Shown here: positions 54,901 to 63,959 of the stretch, one piece after another
Layout of the letters: the number at the start of each line of letters is the position of its first letter
Numbering within the stretch: position 1 is the first letter of the stretch
DNA from: Streptomyces sp. NBC_01341
Lineage (GTDB): Bacteria; Actinomycetota; Actinomycetes; Streptomycetales; Streptomycetaceae
Reading direction: 5' to 3'
DNA length: 64,000 bases
NCBI RefSeq assembly: GCF_035946055.1
Contig: NZ_CP108364.1
Location: forward strand, 3,472,001-3,536,000
The notes under the pieces: generated by a model
The model's input: only the letters and a program-made list of their open reading frames with translations
Told to the model about the DNA's origin: nothing
The model's database searches: none
Program-made: the position numbers and the translations under genes

Positions 54901-55935
54901 TCAGATCGAGAGGCCCTTGCCGCGCAGCCAGCTCATCGGATCGACGCCCGAGCCGTCCGCGGTGTGGATCTCCAGGTGCAGGTGCGGCCCGGTCACGTTG
55001 CCGGTCGCTCCGACCCGGCCGATGGTGTCGCCGGTGGTGACCTTCTGGCCGGCGGTGACGTCCATCGAGGACTGGTGGCAGTACCAGACCTCGGTGCCGT
55101 CGTCGAGCTGAAGGACCGTGCGGTAGCCGTAGGAACCTGACCAGCCCGCCGACTTCACCGTGCCGCTGTGCACGGCCTTGACCGGCGTACCGGTGGGAGC
55201 GGCGAAGTCGAGACCGGTGTGGTAGCCGGAGGACCACATCGAACCGGCCTGACCGAAGGTCGAGGTGATGGTGTACGAGGAGGTCGGGACGGCGTAGCTC
55301 AGGGCGAGCTTGGCGAGACGCTCGGCCTCGGCCTTCTTCTTCGCCGCCTCTTCGTCCGCCTTCTTCTTCGCGGCGGCCTTCGCCTCGGCCTCGCTCTGCT
55401 GCTTGGCCGCCTGGGCCGCGGCCTCCTCGGCCGCCGCCTTCTCCTGCGTGGCTTTGGCTTCGGCCTCGGCCCCGGCCTGCTGCTGCTCGGCCTGCTGGAG
55501 GATGCGGGCGCGCAGCGCCTCGCCGGCGTCCGTGGTGCCCTGCTCGGCCTCGGCAGCGGTGATGCCGGCCGTGGTCAGCGGGGAGGAAGCGGTGACCGTG
55601 CCCTGATCCGCGTCGTCGGAGAGGTAAGCACCCACGCCGGGAAGGGACTTGGCGTCGGGAAGATTGTCCGCGATGGAATCGGGAAGGGAGATGGAGACCG
55701 GCGGTTTGCTCTGCGCGGTGGCCATGCCTCCCGCGCCGACGGCCGCGATGACACCGACGCCGAGGACGGTGGAGCTACGGGCGAGACCACGCTGTTTGGC
55801 CACGCGGTGCCTGCCGCGCACGGGACGGATGGACTCCTCGGTGGGGTTCCATTCCTCCCACGTCCTGCCCTGATCACCGGGACTGACGGGCCTGAAGGGT
55901 GCCGGAGCCTCGGGGGCAGGCTGATTTGACGCCAC
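54901..55935 (-). CDS. M23-family peptidase with coiled-coil, under a c-di-AMP riboswitch
   Basis: A 344-residue exported cell-wall enzyme. A basic N-terminal segment and a hydrophobic helix (about 55-75) precede an Ala/Lys/Glu-rich coiled coil (about 125-215). The C-terminal LytM domain has the zinc ligands in YHTGLDF (HxxxD) and PHLHLEI (HxH), so it should be an active peptidoglycan endopeptidase. AAGGAG lies about 12 bp before the GTG start. The long leader carries a ydaO-type riboswitch, so expression should fall or rise with c-di-AMP, as for other Streptomyces wall hydrolases such as rpfA. Confidence 0.93.
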   Translation of the reverse strand: MASNQPAPEAPAPFRPVSPGDQGRTWEEWNPTEESIRPVRGRHRVAKQRGLARSSTVLGVGVIAAVGAGGMATAQSKPPVSISLPDSIADNLPDAKSLPGVGAYLSDDADQGTVTASSPLTTAGITAAEAEQGTTDAGEALRARILQQAEQQQAGAEAEAKATQEKAAAEEAAAQAAKQQSEAEAKAAAKKKADEEAAKKKAEAERLAKLALSYAVPTSSYTITSTFGQAGSMWSSGYHTGLDFAAPTGTPVKAVHSGTVKSAGWSGSYGYRTVLQLDDGTEVWYCHQSSMDVTAGQKVTTGDTIGRVGATGNVTGPHLHLEIHTADGSGVDPMSWLRGKGLSI

Positions 55936-55959
55936 GTGGGCGCACTCCTTTCCTTCCTT

Positions 55960-56115
55960 CTCGCCTACCGGGTTAGCTGACGGGTTCGGAGCAGGAAGGT
56001 CTCCTACGGACCCCTTCGTCCCTCGCGGGAGTCAGGCGTCCGATTCACCCCATGTAGGTGGTTCCCCGGTTCCCTTGCGGGATTCGGCACTGCGCACGGT
56101 GCCGCCTCTGGCGAC
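55960..56115 (-). ncRNA. ydaO-yuaA riboswitch (cyclic di-AMP)
   Basis: The minus strand shows the conserved blocks of this class in order: GCCGAATCCCGC, AACCGGGGAACCAC, GGGGTGAATCGGACGCC, and near the 3' end TCCGAACCCGTCAGCTAACC followed by CGGTAGGCG. It lies about 25 bp before the GTG of a wall peptidase, a common context in Streptomyces. Boundaries are approximate. Confidence 0.92.
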
Positions 56116-56332
56116 GACTGGGACAACCGCGCTGCGTTATCGAACGTTAATAGACATGCGGGTCCGATTCCAAGCTGTTCCCACAGATCGTTCATGACTC
56201 TGGCCTGGACTTTCAGGGGTCAATCGCCCCCAAACGGGCGAGTTGCACACCCCTCACGCACACCACGGTTTCTGACGTTTCGTCAAATGTTATGCACAGC
56301 GACGTCTTCTGATTACGGACGGTCGTCTTCGG

Positions 56333-57490
56333 TCATTCACGGTACCGCCCCACGATCTTCACCGTCTTCCGCCGCTCCTGCTGCCCCCTGGACGGCCGCC
56401 CGACCGCGAGCAGTGCGAGGTCGTCCGTCGACCGGCCCCCCGTGTGCAGCCGGACGTCATCGGTGAGGGCCGAGAGCAGTTCCTCCGGTCCCGGGAAGAG
56501 CCTGCCGCGCAACCGGGCCGCCGGGTCGTAGAAGACCCCGTCGGCGTCCCGCGCCTCCGAGAGCCCGTCGGTGAACGCCAGGAAGGTGGCCCCCGCCGGC
56601 AGCGGCCACTCGTCCGCACGGTCCGGCCACACGTCGAGGCCCATGCCGAGCGGCAGGGCCGGCTCGGTCGGCCGCAGGACGTCGAGCGCGCCGTCCGCGT
56701 GGAGCACGAGCGGCTCGGGGTGGCCCCGGTTGACGACCCGCAGCGTGTCGGCGCCCGCCGGGATCTCGGCGAGCACGGCCGTCACGAACCCCTCCATCGA
56801 GTCCAGTCCGCCGCGCCGCGTGCTCTCCCGTGCCAGCGCCCGCTCCAGCCGCTGGACCACGCCCTCCAGCGAGCGCTCCTGCTCGGCCGCCTCACGGAAG
56901 GCGCCGATCACGACGGCCACCGCCGCCACCGCGTCCAGGCCCTTGCCCCGTACGTCCCCGACCACCAGCCGCACCCCGTACGGCGTGTCCGCGACCGCGA
57001 ACAGGTCGCCGCCGACGAACTCGTCGGCCTGCGCGGCCTCGTAGCGCGCCGCGACCTGCATACCGCCGATCCGGTCCTCCGGCACGGGGAGCACCGCGCG
57101 CATCGCGGTCTCCGCGATGACCCGCGCCGAGGCCAGCTGCTCGTTGCCGCGCTGTACGACCCGGTTGATGACGAGCGAGAGCGCGGCGACGGTGACGAGG
57201 GTGAGCAGGTCCGTGAGGGGGGCGACTTCGGCGAGCACGCCGTCGGAGGCACGGATGGCGAGGACGACGAGGATCGCGGCCACACCGGTTCGGATCGTGG
57301 AGGCCAGCGAGAAGAAGGGGGCGGCGATCAGCGGCGCCGCGGCGAAGAGCGGCACCGCGGAGACCTCGGGCGGGGTCGTGACGTCGCAGACCACTCCGGC
57401 ACAGATCATCAGGGTGGGCAGCAGACGCACGAGCCTGCGTGCGCGCGCGTTCCCCTGGGCGCGCCCCTGCCGTTCGTCCCGCTTCCCCAC
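56333..57490 (-). CDS. Membrane-bound SpoIIE-type PP2C phosphatase
   Basis: A 385-residue protein with a basic N-terminus, about four transmembrane helices (about 20-110) and a cytoplasmic PP2C domain. Phosphatase motifs are FVGGDLFAV, VVGDVRGKGLDA and FLAFTDGLSEARD. It should dephosphorylate an anti-anti-sigma factor or a similar regulator. GTG at 57488-57490 was chosen because AGGGG lies about 9 bp upstream; an upstream GTG at 57517 lacks one. It is co-directional with the riboswitch-controlled peptidase downstream but separated by about 400 bp. Confidence 0.88.
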   Translation of the reverse strand: MGKRDERQGRAQGNARARRLVRLLPTLMICAGVVCDVTTPPEVSAVPLFAAAPLIAAPFFSLASTIRTGVAAILVVLAIRASDGVLAEVAPLTDLLTLVTVAALSLVINRVVQRGNEQLASARVIAETAMRAVLPVPEDRIGGMQVAARYEAAQADEFVGGDLFAVADTPYGVRLVVGDVRGKGLDAVAAVAVVIGAFREAAEQERSLEGVVQRLERALARESTRRGGLDSMEGFVTAVLAEIPAGADTLRVVNRGHPEPLVLHADGALDVLRPTEPALPLGMGLDVWPDRADEWPLPAGATFLAFTDGLSEARDADGVFYDPAARLRGRLFPGPEELLSALTDDVRLHTGGRSTDDLALLAVGRPSRGQQERRKTVKIVGRYRE

Positions 57491-57623
57491 CTGTACACCC
57501 CTGCCCGGTCCGCCCACGGCTGCGGACGGTACCGCGCCCCGACCCGGCCGGGCGGAGCCGCGCCGTGACGCGCCCGCTCATCGGCCGAAGGAAGGAGCGC
57601 ACCGCCGCCACGTTCCTCCGGGG

Positions 57624-58370
57624 TCAACCGGAGAGCCGGTGCCCAGCGTAGATCGTCAGTGCATCCCGTACGAAGACGGCGGTTCCGTCCCCGTGGCGAT
57701 CGTAGTTCTTCGCGAAGCGTGGATCGGCGGCGTACATCTCGCCGAGCCCGGTGACGTACGAACGGGTGACTTCCGTGGTCACCGACAGCCACGCGCAGTG
57801 CCGACGTGCGATGTCCTGCACCTCGTCGCTTCCCGCTTCCAGACCGGCGGCCCTCGCCGCGCCGTAGTCACGGGCGATGACGTCGTGCGCGTCCTGGAAC
57901 GCGGCACGCTCTGCGGGGCTCAGCCCGCGCCACCACCGGTCACCCCGCTCGTACGCCGCACGGCCCCACCGCTCGCCGACCTCCTGCTCGTACGCCGTGT
58001 GGTCGAAGCCGTCGAACACTTCCTCGGCCATGAGATCCTCCCCTTCCTCGGTCCTGTGGAGAGTGGTCCGCACCGAGGCGATCTGCCGTCCGATGCGCTC
58101 CCGCTCCTGCTCCAGCAGGCGCAGATGGGCCCGGAGCGCCACGGAGGTGTCCCGCTGCCCCTCCAGCACGTCCTTGATCGCCGGCAGCGAGAGTCCCAGC
58201 TCCCTCAGCAGCAGGATGCGCTGGAGTCTGACCAGTGCGTCCTGGTCGTAGTAGCGGTAGCCGTTCGCACCGGTGCGGCTCGGCACGAGAAGACCGAGAT
58301 CTCCGTAGTGCCGGAGCGTGCGGCTGGTGGTGCCGGCTCTTCTGGCGATTTCCTGGATGGACCACTCCAT
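57624..58370 (-). CDS. MerR-family regulator with TipAS-like antibiotic-binding domain
   Basis: A 248-residue regulator. The MerR HTH is at 1-70 (WSIQEIARRAGTTSRTLRHY, GYRYYDQDALVRLQRI), a dimerisation helix spans about 75-115, and the C-terminal domain (about 130-245) resembles TipAS, which binds thiopeptide and other peptide antibiotics. One cysteine is present at RRHCAWLS; whether it corresponds to the drug-reactive cysteine of TipAS is uncertain. The promoter has the 19-bp spacer typical of MerR activation and lies directly before the ATG, indicating an autoregulated, leaderless message. Confidence 0.9.
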   Translation of the reverse strand: MEWSIQEIARRAGTTSRTLRHYGDLGLLVPSRTGANGYRYYDQDALVRLQRILLLRELGLSLPAIKDVLEGQRDTSVALRAHLRLLEQERERIGRQIASVRTTLHRTEEGEDLMAEEVFDGFDHTAYEQEVGERWGRAAYERGDRWWRGLSPAERAAFQDAHDVIARDYGAARAAGLEAGSDEVQDIARRHCAWLSVTTEVTRSYVTGLGEMYAADPRFAKNYDRHGDGTAVFVRDALTIYAGHRLSG

Positions 58371-58377
58371 GCCGGAA

Positions 58378-58408
58378 ACGCTAGATCTTCACGCAACGTC
58401 AAGGTCAA
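58378..58408 (-). promoter_or_regulatory. MerR-type promoter with 19-bp spacer
   Basis: On the minus strand TTGACC (58403-58408) and TAGCGT (58378-58383) are exactly 19 bp apart. The spacer contains an imperfect dyad, CTTGAC-GTTGC-GTGAAG. The ATG at 58370 follows the -10 by 7 bp, so the start codon is at or next to the transcription start. Confidence 0.75.
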
Positions 58409-58438
58409 GCCCCGCATCCCGGAGCCGCCCCGGCGCAC

Positions 58439-58478
58439 GACAGAGGCCCGGATCCTCGAAAGGATCCGGGCCTCTGTC
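58439..58478 (-). terminator. Terminator of the initiator tRNA gene
   Basis: Arms 58439-58455 and 58462-58478 pair perfectly over 17 bp around a 6-nt loop, starting 5 bp beyond the tRNA 3' end on the minus strand. It also insulates the merR promoter from tRNA transcription. Confidence 0.85.
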
Positions 58479-58483
58479 TTCAG

Positions 58484-58557
58484 TAGCGGGGACAGGATTT
58501 GAACCTGCGACCTCTGGGTTATGAGCCCAGCGAGCTACCGAGCTGCTCCACCCCGCG
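58484..58557 (-). tRNA. tRNA-fMet (initiator, anticodon CAU)
   Basis: A complete 74-nt cloverleaf. The anticodon loop is CTCATAA within GGGCTCATAACCC, so the anticodon is CAU and the stem has the three G:C pairs of initiators. The first base C faces A at position 72, another initiator hallmark. The T loop reads GGTTCAAATCC. CCA is not encoded. Confidence 0.96.
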
Positions 58558-58827
58558 TCGTTGTGATGGCAACTCTACGCCATCCGGGAGGGTGCTCCGA
58601 CCACTTTTCCCACCGGCTCCCCTCCACGCTCGTCCTGAGGCGGTCGGCGCCCCAGCGGCCGGCGCCGCGATTGCGAGCCCTGCGCGGCGGCGGGACGCTG
58701 GAAGGAGACGACATTCGGTGTTCGGTCCCGTCTGCGCGGCATCCTCAGGTGCCGGCGTCGGCCCAGCAGCCTCACCCGATGAGATGGAGCCAGGGGAGGC
58801 CGGGCGCACGCTCACGAGGAGACGGCC

Positions 58828-60213
58828 ATGGACGGCACCACACTGGAGGCCATGAGGACCGCGCTGCGCGGCCCGGTCATCGGCCCGGACGACCCGGCGT
58901 ACGACGAGGCACGCACGGTGTACAACGCCATGATCGACAGGAAACCGGCAGCCGTGGTCCGCTGCCACAACACCGCGGACGTCATGGCGGCCGTCGACTT
59001 CGTCCGTGACCACGGCCTGGACGTGGCCGTCATGGGCGGCGGCCACAGCGGCCCCGGCCTGGGCGTCGTCGACGGGGCCGTCACGATCGACCTCTCCCCC
59101 ATGGACGGCGTGCGGGTCGACCCCTCCACCCAGACCGCCCAGGCGGACGGCGGCGCGACACTGCGCGAGTTCGACCACGCCACGCACGCGTTCGGCCTCG
59201 CCACCCCGGCAGGGATCATGTCCACGACCGGCATCGGGGGCCTCACGCTCGGCGGCGGCCACGGCTACCTCACCCGCAAGTACGGCCTCACCGTCGACAG
59301 CCTGGTCTCCGCCGGCGTCGTCCTGGCCGACGGCAGCTTCGTCGCCGCGAACCCGAGCGAGCACGCCGACCTGTTCTGGGCGCTGCGTGGCGGCGGCGGG
59401 AACTTCGGCGTCGTCACGTCGTTCGACTTCGAGCTGCACCCCGTGGACACGGTCGGCGTCGGCATCACCGTATGGCCGCTGGAGCACTTCCAGGACGTCA
59501 TGCGCTGGTACCGCGACTTCCTGCCGCAGGCGCCGGACGACCTGTACGGCTTCTTCGCCTCGCTGTCCGTTCCCCCGGGCCCGCCCTTCCCCGAGGAGAT
59601 CCACGGACAGAAGATGTGCGGCGTCGTCTGGTCCTCCACGGCCGACCCCGAAGCCCTGGAGAAGACCCTCGCCGTGGTGAACGATCCCGCGCCGCCCGCC
59701 TTCCACTTCACGGCGCCGATGCCCTACCCGGCCCTGCAGACCATGTTCGACGCGCTCCTGCCCGCAGGGCTCCAGTGGTACTGGCGGGGCGACTTCTTCG
59801 ACGAGATCACCGACGACGCGGTCGACGTGCACGCGGCCTTCGCGGAGAAGCTCCCCACCGGTCAGTCGACCATGCACCTCTACCCGGTCGACGGGGCGGC
59901 GGGCCGCGTCGGTCCCGACGACACCGCATGGGCGTACCGCGACGCCGTCTGGTCGGGTGTCATCGCCGGTATCGACCCGGACCCGGCCAACGCCACCGCC
60001 CTGCGGGACTGGGCGGTCGCATACTGGGAGGCGCTGCACCCTCACTCGATGGGCGGTGCCTACGTCAACTTCCTCGGCACCGGCGAGTCCCCGGACCGGG
60101 TCCGGGCCACCTACAGCGGCCACTACGACCGGCTGGCCAAGGTCAAACAGGACTACGACCCGCACAACCTCTTCCACGCAAACCAGAACATCGAGCCCGC
60201 AGCGCCGCACTGA
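58828..60213 (+). CDS. FAD-linked oxidase with BBE domain
   Basis: A 461-residue oxidoreductase of the berberine-bridge/GlcD-type family. The FAD domain has the flavinylation motif VMGGGHSGPGLGVVDG (His of GGHS) and GIGGLTLGGGHGYLTR; the second covalent site, a Cys in BBE enzymes, is replaced here by the GGHG-type sequence. The C-terminal BBE motif reads YDPHNLFHANQNI. Such enzymes oxidise sugars, alcohols or natural products with oxygen. GGAGA lies just upstream of the ATG. No signal peptide is seen. It stands alone; no biosynthetic genes are next to it. Confidence 0.9.
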   Translation: MDGTTLEAMRTALRGPVIGPDDPAYDEARTVYNAMIDRKPAAVVRCHNTADVMAAVDFVRDHGLDVAVMGGGHSGPGLGVVDGAVTIDLSPMDGVRVDPSTQTAQADGGATLREFDHATHAFGLATPAGIMSTTGIGGLTLGGGHGYLTRKYGLTVDSLVSAGVVLADGSFVAANPSEHADLFWALRGGGGNFGVVTSFDFELHPVDTVGVGITVWPLEHFQDVMRWYRDFLPQAPDDLYGFFASLSVPPGPPFPEEIHGQKMCGVVWSSTADPEALEKTLAVVNDPAPPAFHFTAPMPYPALQTMFDALLPAGLQWYWRGDFFDEITDDAVDVHAAFAEKLPTGQSTMHLYPVDGAAGRVGPDDTAWAYRDAVWSGVIAGIDPDPANATALRDWAVAYWEALHPHSMGGAYVNFLGTGESPDRVRATYSGHYDRLAKVKQDYDPHNLFHANQNIEPAAPH

Positions 60214-60424
60214 CCGTCACGCCGGGCTCGCAATTCCGGGGGAAAGCCGTGCTGGGAGGGTTACAGTCTGCATGCACCGCACGATGATCCGGACGCCCCC
60301 GGAGCGGCGCGGCACCGGCAGCGGCACTTCGTCGCCCTGCCGGTCGGGACCAGTCCGGCCAGGCGCACCAGCGGCTCGGTCACACGGGGCTCTCACCACA
60401 CACCTACACGTACAGGACACCGAG

Positions 60425-60574
60425 ATGACCGACATGCCCGCCCGCACGAACCAGCGGCACTCCGACGGCGCGGTGGCGTCCGTGGACACAGCCGCCGCCC
60501 CGCTGCCCAGCCCGCAGTACGCCGGCCTGTTCATCGAGCCCGACCTGCCTCCGGTCACCGACGAGCTCGAGTGA
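60425..60574 (+). CDS. Very small hypothetical protein (49 aa)
   Basis: An acidic, Pro-rich peptide: MTDMPARTNQ at the start, then QYAGLFIEPDLPPVTDE towards the end. AGGACA precedes the ATG at a workable distance. No family recognised. It lacks the Ser/Thr/Cys-rich core of common ribosomally made peptides. The gene could be a conserved small protein or chance; support is the ribosome site and compact frame. Confidence 0.42.
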   Translation: MTDMPARTNQRHSDGAVASVDTAAAPLPSPQYAGLFIEPDLPPVTDELE

Positions 60575-60633
60575 CCGGACGGCCGCCGGCCCGCCGCGAG
60601 TGACCGCCGCGGCCGTGCCGTCGTTGAACGGCC

Positions 60634-60855
60634 ATGCGCATCCGTATCGGCGTGGTCGTCCTCGCAGTGGTCCTGCTGATCGCCGCGTTCATCTCGAACA
60701 TCCCCTCGGAGGCCGAGGCCGAGGCGGCCTGCCGACGGGCCCTCGACAACACGTCGACGTGGACCAACCGGCCGGACGTCTGTGTGGACGTGTCCGAGGA
60801 GGCCTACCGGACGTTCCTCCTGATGTACGCACTGCGCCAGGAGGGCCTGGACTGA
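60634..60855 (+). CDS. Small membrane-anchored or secreted protein (73 aa)
   Basis: The N-terminus RIRIGVVVLAVVLLIAAFIS is a signal anchor, followed by a short external domain with two cysteines (EAACRRAL and PDVCVDVS) that could bond. No family recognised. The ribosome site is weak. It lies 59 bp after the 49-residue gene in the same direction and convergent with the sugar-binding protein gene. Confidence 0.6.
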   Translation: MRIRIGVVVLAVVLLIAAFISNIPSEAEAEAACRRALDNTSTWTNRPDVCVDVSEEAYRTFLLMYALRQEGLD

Positions 60856-60906
60856 GGGTTGTTCCGTCGGCGGGCCCCGGGAAACGACGGGACGGCGGCG
60901 GGCCGG

Positions 60907-62250
60907 TCAGCGGGCCATCTGCTCCTTCCACTCCGCCTGCGCCTCGTCGAGGTCCTCGGCCAGCGCGCCCAGGAAATCGGCGGCGCTCGTCCTGCCGAGC
61001 ATCACCTTCTGGAACCCCGACTCGTTGTCCGCCTTGGACAGGGTGTTCCAGTCGGGCAGGTAGTACGGCAGCTGGACGATCCTGGTGTCGCCGGAGAACA
61101 GGGCCTCGGCACCCAGCTTCGTCGTCTCCGCCCTGTCGAGCCAGGGGTCCTCGGCCGCTTCCTTGTTGGCCGGGATCAGGCCCGCGGACTCGGCGAACTT
61201 GGAGTTCGACGCGTGGGAGGCGGCGAACTCGATGAACTTCCAGGCGGCCGCCTTGTTCTCCGAGGACTTGAGGAGGCCCAGGCCGGACACGGGATTGGAG
61301 ACCATCACCCGCGTGCCGTCGGGCAGTTCGGGCTGCGGGATGCCACGGAACCTGCCGGTGCCCAGTGAGCTGACGTGATCCTGGTAGGACCCCAGGTTGT
61401 GGTTCAGCATGGCGATGCCGCCCGCGTCGAACTGGGCGACCATCTTGGTGAAGTCGTTGTTGAGGTCGGCCTCCGGGGTCGCCTTCCGGTACAGGCTCAC
61501 GTACTTCTCCAGCGCCGCGACGTTCTTCGGGTGGTCGACGGTGGTCCTCGTCCCCGACTCGTCCCAGAACGACTCGATGCCCGACTGTCCGTACATCGCG
61601 TCCAGCGCCTGGGCGATGGAGCCCGGGCCGCCCCGGATGGTGTAGCCGAACCGGTTCTTCTTCCTGTCCGTCAGTTTCGCGGCGGCCGCGTAGAACTCGT
61701 CCCAGGTGTCAGGCTCGTCGAGACCGGCCTTCTCGAACAGGTCGGTGCGGTAGTACAGCACGCCGTTGGTGGCGGAGATCGGCACCGTGTACATCTCGTC
61801 CCGGCCCGCCGCGCTCCGCACGTTCTCGATCATCGCCTCGTTGAGCCGGCCCTTCAGCGAGCTCGCGTCGACCCGGTCGTCCAGCGGCTCCAGCGCGTCC
61901 TGAGCGGTGATTCCCGCGACCATCGCGGCTCCCACGCCTCCCACGTCGGGGAGACCGCCGCCCTGGATGGCGGTGTCGTACTTCGACTGGGCCTCGGTGG
62001 ACGCGATGCCCACGTACTGCACGTCGATGTCGGGGTTGACCTTCTCGAAGTCGGCGATGATCTCCTTCCACACGGCGGTGCGGACACCGCCGTTCTCGTC
62101 CCAGAAGACGATCTTCCCGGTGCCCGGGCCCTCGCTCCCCTTCGCACCGGCGATGCCGCTGCCGTCGTCACCGCAGCCGGTCGCGGTGAGGGCCAGCACG
62201 GAGACCAGGGCTGTCGCGGCGGCAAGGTGGCTGTTGCGGGGCTTGATCAT
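60907..62250 (-). CDS. Extracellular solute-binding lipoprotein (ABC sugar uptake family 1)
   Basis: A 447-residue substrate-binding protein. The signal ends in a lipobox LTATGC (Cys26 region). The mature part has the family features [33 protein letters not shown], a hinge [14 protein letters not shown], and [20 protein letters not shown]. It should bind an oligosaccharide or sugar outside the membrane. Unusually, no permease or ATPase gene follows or precedes it, so it must work with components encoded elsewhere. GAGAG lies about 6 bp before the ATG. Confidence 0.92.
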   Translation of the reverse strand: MIKPRNSHLAAATALVSVLALTATGCGDDGSGIAGAKGSEGPGTGKIVFWDENGGVRTAVWKEIIADFEKVNPDIDVQYVGIASTEAQSKYDTAIQGGGLPDVGGVGAAMVAGITAQDALEPLDDRVDASSLKGRLNEAMIENVRSAAGRDEMYTVPISATNGVLYYRTDLFEKAGLDEPDTWDEFYAAAAKLTDRKKNRFGYTIRGGPGSIAQALDAMYGQSGIESFWDESGTRTTVDHPKNVAALEKYVSLYRKATPEADLNNDFTKMVAQFDAGGIAMLNHNLGSYQDHVSSLGTGRFRGIPQPELPDGTRVMVSNPVSGLGLLKSSENKAAAWKFIEFAASHASNSKFAESAGLIPANKEAAEDPWLDRAETTKLGAEALFSGDTRIVQLPYYLPDWNTLSKADNESGFQKVMLGRTSAADFLGALAEDLDEAQAEWKEQMAR

Positions 62251-62369
62251 GGCGGCTCTCTTCTCTGCGTGCTCATCGGCGCGGCGCCGGACGGCGTCCG
62301 GTGCGCCGGGCGGGGCGGGGAAGCGGGCTCGGCCCCGCCGCATGCGGCTCCCGGCTCTGATATCGCGTC

Positions 62370-62379
62370 TCATATATGA
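62370..62379. promoter_or_regulatory. Palindrome upstream of the solute-binding protein gene
   Basis: TCATATATGA is a perfect 10-bp palindrome in an AT-rich patch about 120 bp before the start codon, next to a second AT-rich GATATC. It is a plausible binding site for a GntR- or LacI-type sugar regulator. Confidence 0.4.
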
Positions 62380-62455
62380 CATACGAAGAACGCGACGAAC
62401 GTAAGTCCCCCCACACGCAGGGTCAATGCCCGTGCAGAGGAAAAGTTCCGGAACG

Positions 62456-62495
62456 CCGGAGCGCCCCGACCGGGCCGACCGGTGGGGCGCTCCGG
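62456..62495 (-). terminator. Hairpin terminator after the MFS gene
   Basis: Arms 62456-62467 and 62484-62495 are perfectly complementary over 12 bp and enclose a smaller ACCGG/CCGGT stem. It lies about 10 bp beyond the MFS stop codon on the minus strand. Confidence 0.8.
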
Positions 62496-62504
62496 ATGAT
62501 GCGG

Positions 62505-63959
62505 TCAGGCTTCGACGGAGACCTTGTCGGCCGTGGCAGGACCGGTCCTGTCACCGCTCGCGCCGCGACCAGCGGGGCCCGGGATGAAGGCCGCGACCGC
62601 GGCGGCCACGAGGGCGACCACGCAGCCGATCGTCAGGCCGACGCGGAACCCGTCCTCCGAGGCGAGCGAGAACCCGCCGAGGCTGATGGTCATCTGAGCC
62701 AGCACCACACCGATGACGGCGGACCCGATGGTGGTGCCCAGCGAACGCATCAGGGTGTTGAAGCCGTTGGCCGCCGCGGTCTCCGAGAGCGGGACCGAGC
62801 TCATGATCAGGGCGGGCATCGCACCGTAGGCGAGTCCGACACCGCTGTTGATGACGATGCCGACGATCATCAGGCCCCAGGCGGAGCCCATGAGGAACAG
62901 CGACAGACCGTAGCCGGCGGAGATCACGAGGGCGCCGAGGACCAGCGCGATCTTGGGTCCGCGCGCGTTGATGAGCTTGCCGCCCAGCGGGGAGACGATC
63001 ATCATCATCACGCCACCGGGAGCGATCCAGAGGCCGGCCGCGAGCATGGACTGACCGAGGCCGTATCCCGTGGCTTCCGGGAACTGCAGCAGCTGCGGGG
63101 CGATCAGCATGAAGGAGTACATGCCGACGCCGACCAGGACGGACGAGACGTTGGTCAGCAGGACGCGCGGGCGGGCCGTGGTGCGCAGGTCGACCAGCGG
63201 GTCACGGGTGCGCAGCTCGTAGAACCCCCAGGCGCCCAGGGACACGACCGCGACGGCGAACAGGCCGAGCGTGGTGCCCGAACCCCAGCCCCAGTCGGCG
63301 CCCTTGGAGATCGCCAGCAGCAGGGAGACGAGCCCGACGGCCAGTCCGACCGCGCCGGGCGCGTCGAAGCGCTGCCCCTTGGCCCCGGCCGGGACGTCGG
63401 GGACGAAGGTCCAGATGAGTACGGCGACGGCCACGGCGAGCACCGCGGAACCCCAGAACAGCACGCGCCAGCTGGCGTATTCGGCGACCGCGGCCGAGAT
63501 CGGCAGGCCGAGCGCGCCGCCGATGCCCATGGAGGCGCTGACGAGGGCGATCGAACCACTGAGCTTCTCGGCGGGGACGACGTCCCGCAGGAGCGCGATG
63601 CCCAGCGGCACCATGCCCATGCCCATGCCCTGGAGGCCGCGCCCGACGATCATCGGCACCACGGACGAGGCCATCGCGCACACCACCGACCCGGCGACCA
63701 GCGGGACCGCGCAGGCCAGCAGCATCCTGCGCTTCCCGAGGAGGTCGCCGAGGCGTCCGGTCACCGGTACGCACACACCGGCGACCAGGAGCGTGACGGT
63801 GACCACCCAGGCCGCGTTCGAGGACGACGTGTCCAGGATCCGCGGCAGTTCGGCGATGAGCGGGGTCACCAGCGTCTGCATGATCGCGGCGACGGTGCCG
63901 GCCAGGGCCAGAGTCGGGATCACACCGCCTGCGCGGGCTGTGGGCTGGGGGGCGTCCAT
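62505..63959 (-). CDS. MFS drug transporter, DHA2 (EmrB/QacA) type
   Basis: A 484-residue membrane protein predicted to have 14 helices. The DHA2 motif A is [15 protein letters not shown] after TM2, and motif C-like [16 protein letters not shown] and [19 protein letters not shown] follow. Such proton-driven pumps export drugs and cationic compounds. The ATG start gives the normal N-terminus ([12 protein letters not shown] then TM1). Nothing is supported in the last 41 bp of the window upstream of it. Confidence 0.93.
   Translation of the reverse strand: MDAPQPTARAGGVIPTLALAGTVAAIMQTLVTPLIAELPRILDTSSSNAAWVVTVTLLVAGVCVPVTGRLGDLLGKRRMLLACAVPLVAGSVVCAMASSVVPMIVGRGLQGMGMGMVPLGIALLRDVVPAEKLSGSIALVSASMGIGGALGLPISAAVAEYASWRVLFWGSAVLAVAVAVLIWTFVPDVPAGAKGQRFDAPGAVGLAVGLVSLLLAISKGADWGWGSGTTLGLFAVAVVSLGAWGFYELRTRDPLVDLRTTARPRVLLTNVSSVLVGVGMYSFMLIAPQLLQFPEATGYGLGQSMLAAGLWIAPGGVMMMIVSPLGGKLINARGPKIALVLGALVISAGYGLSLFLMGSAWGLMIVGIVINSGVGLAYGAMPALIMSSVPLSETAAANGFNTLMRSLGTTIGSAVIGVVLAQMTISLGGFSLASEDGFRVGLTIGCVVALVAAAVAAFIPGPAGRGASGDRTGPATADKVSVEA

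Noticed and set aside
58484..58557. tRNA gene as an integration site for a mobile element
   Set aside because: No integrase gene and no repeated copy of the tRNA 3' end was seen in the window.
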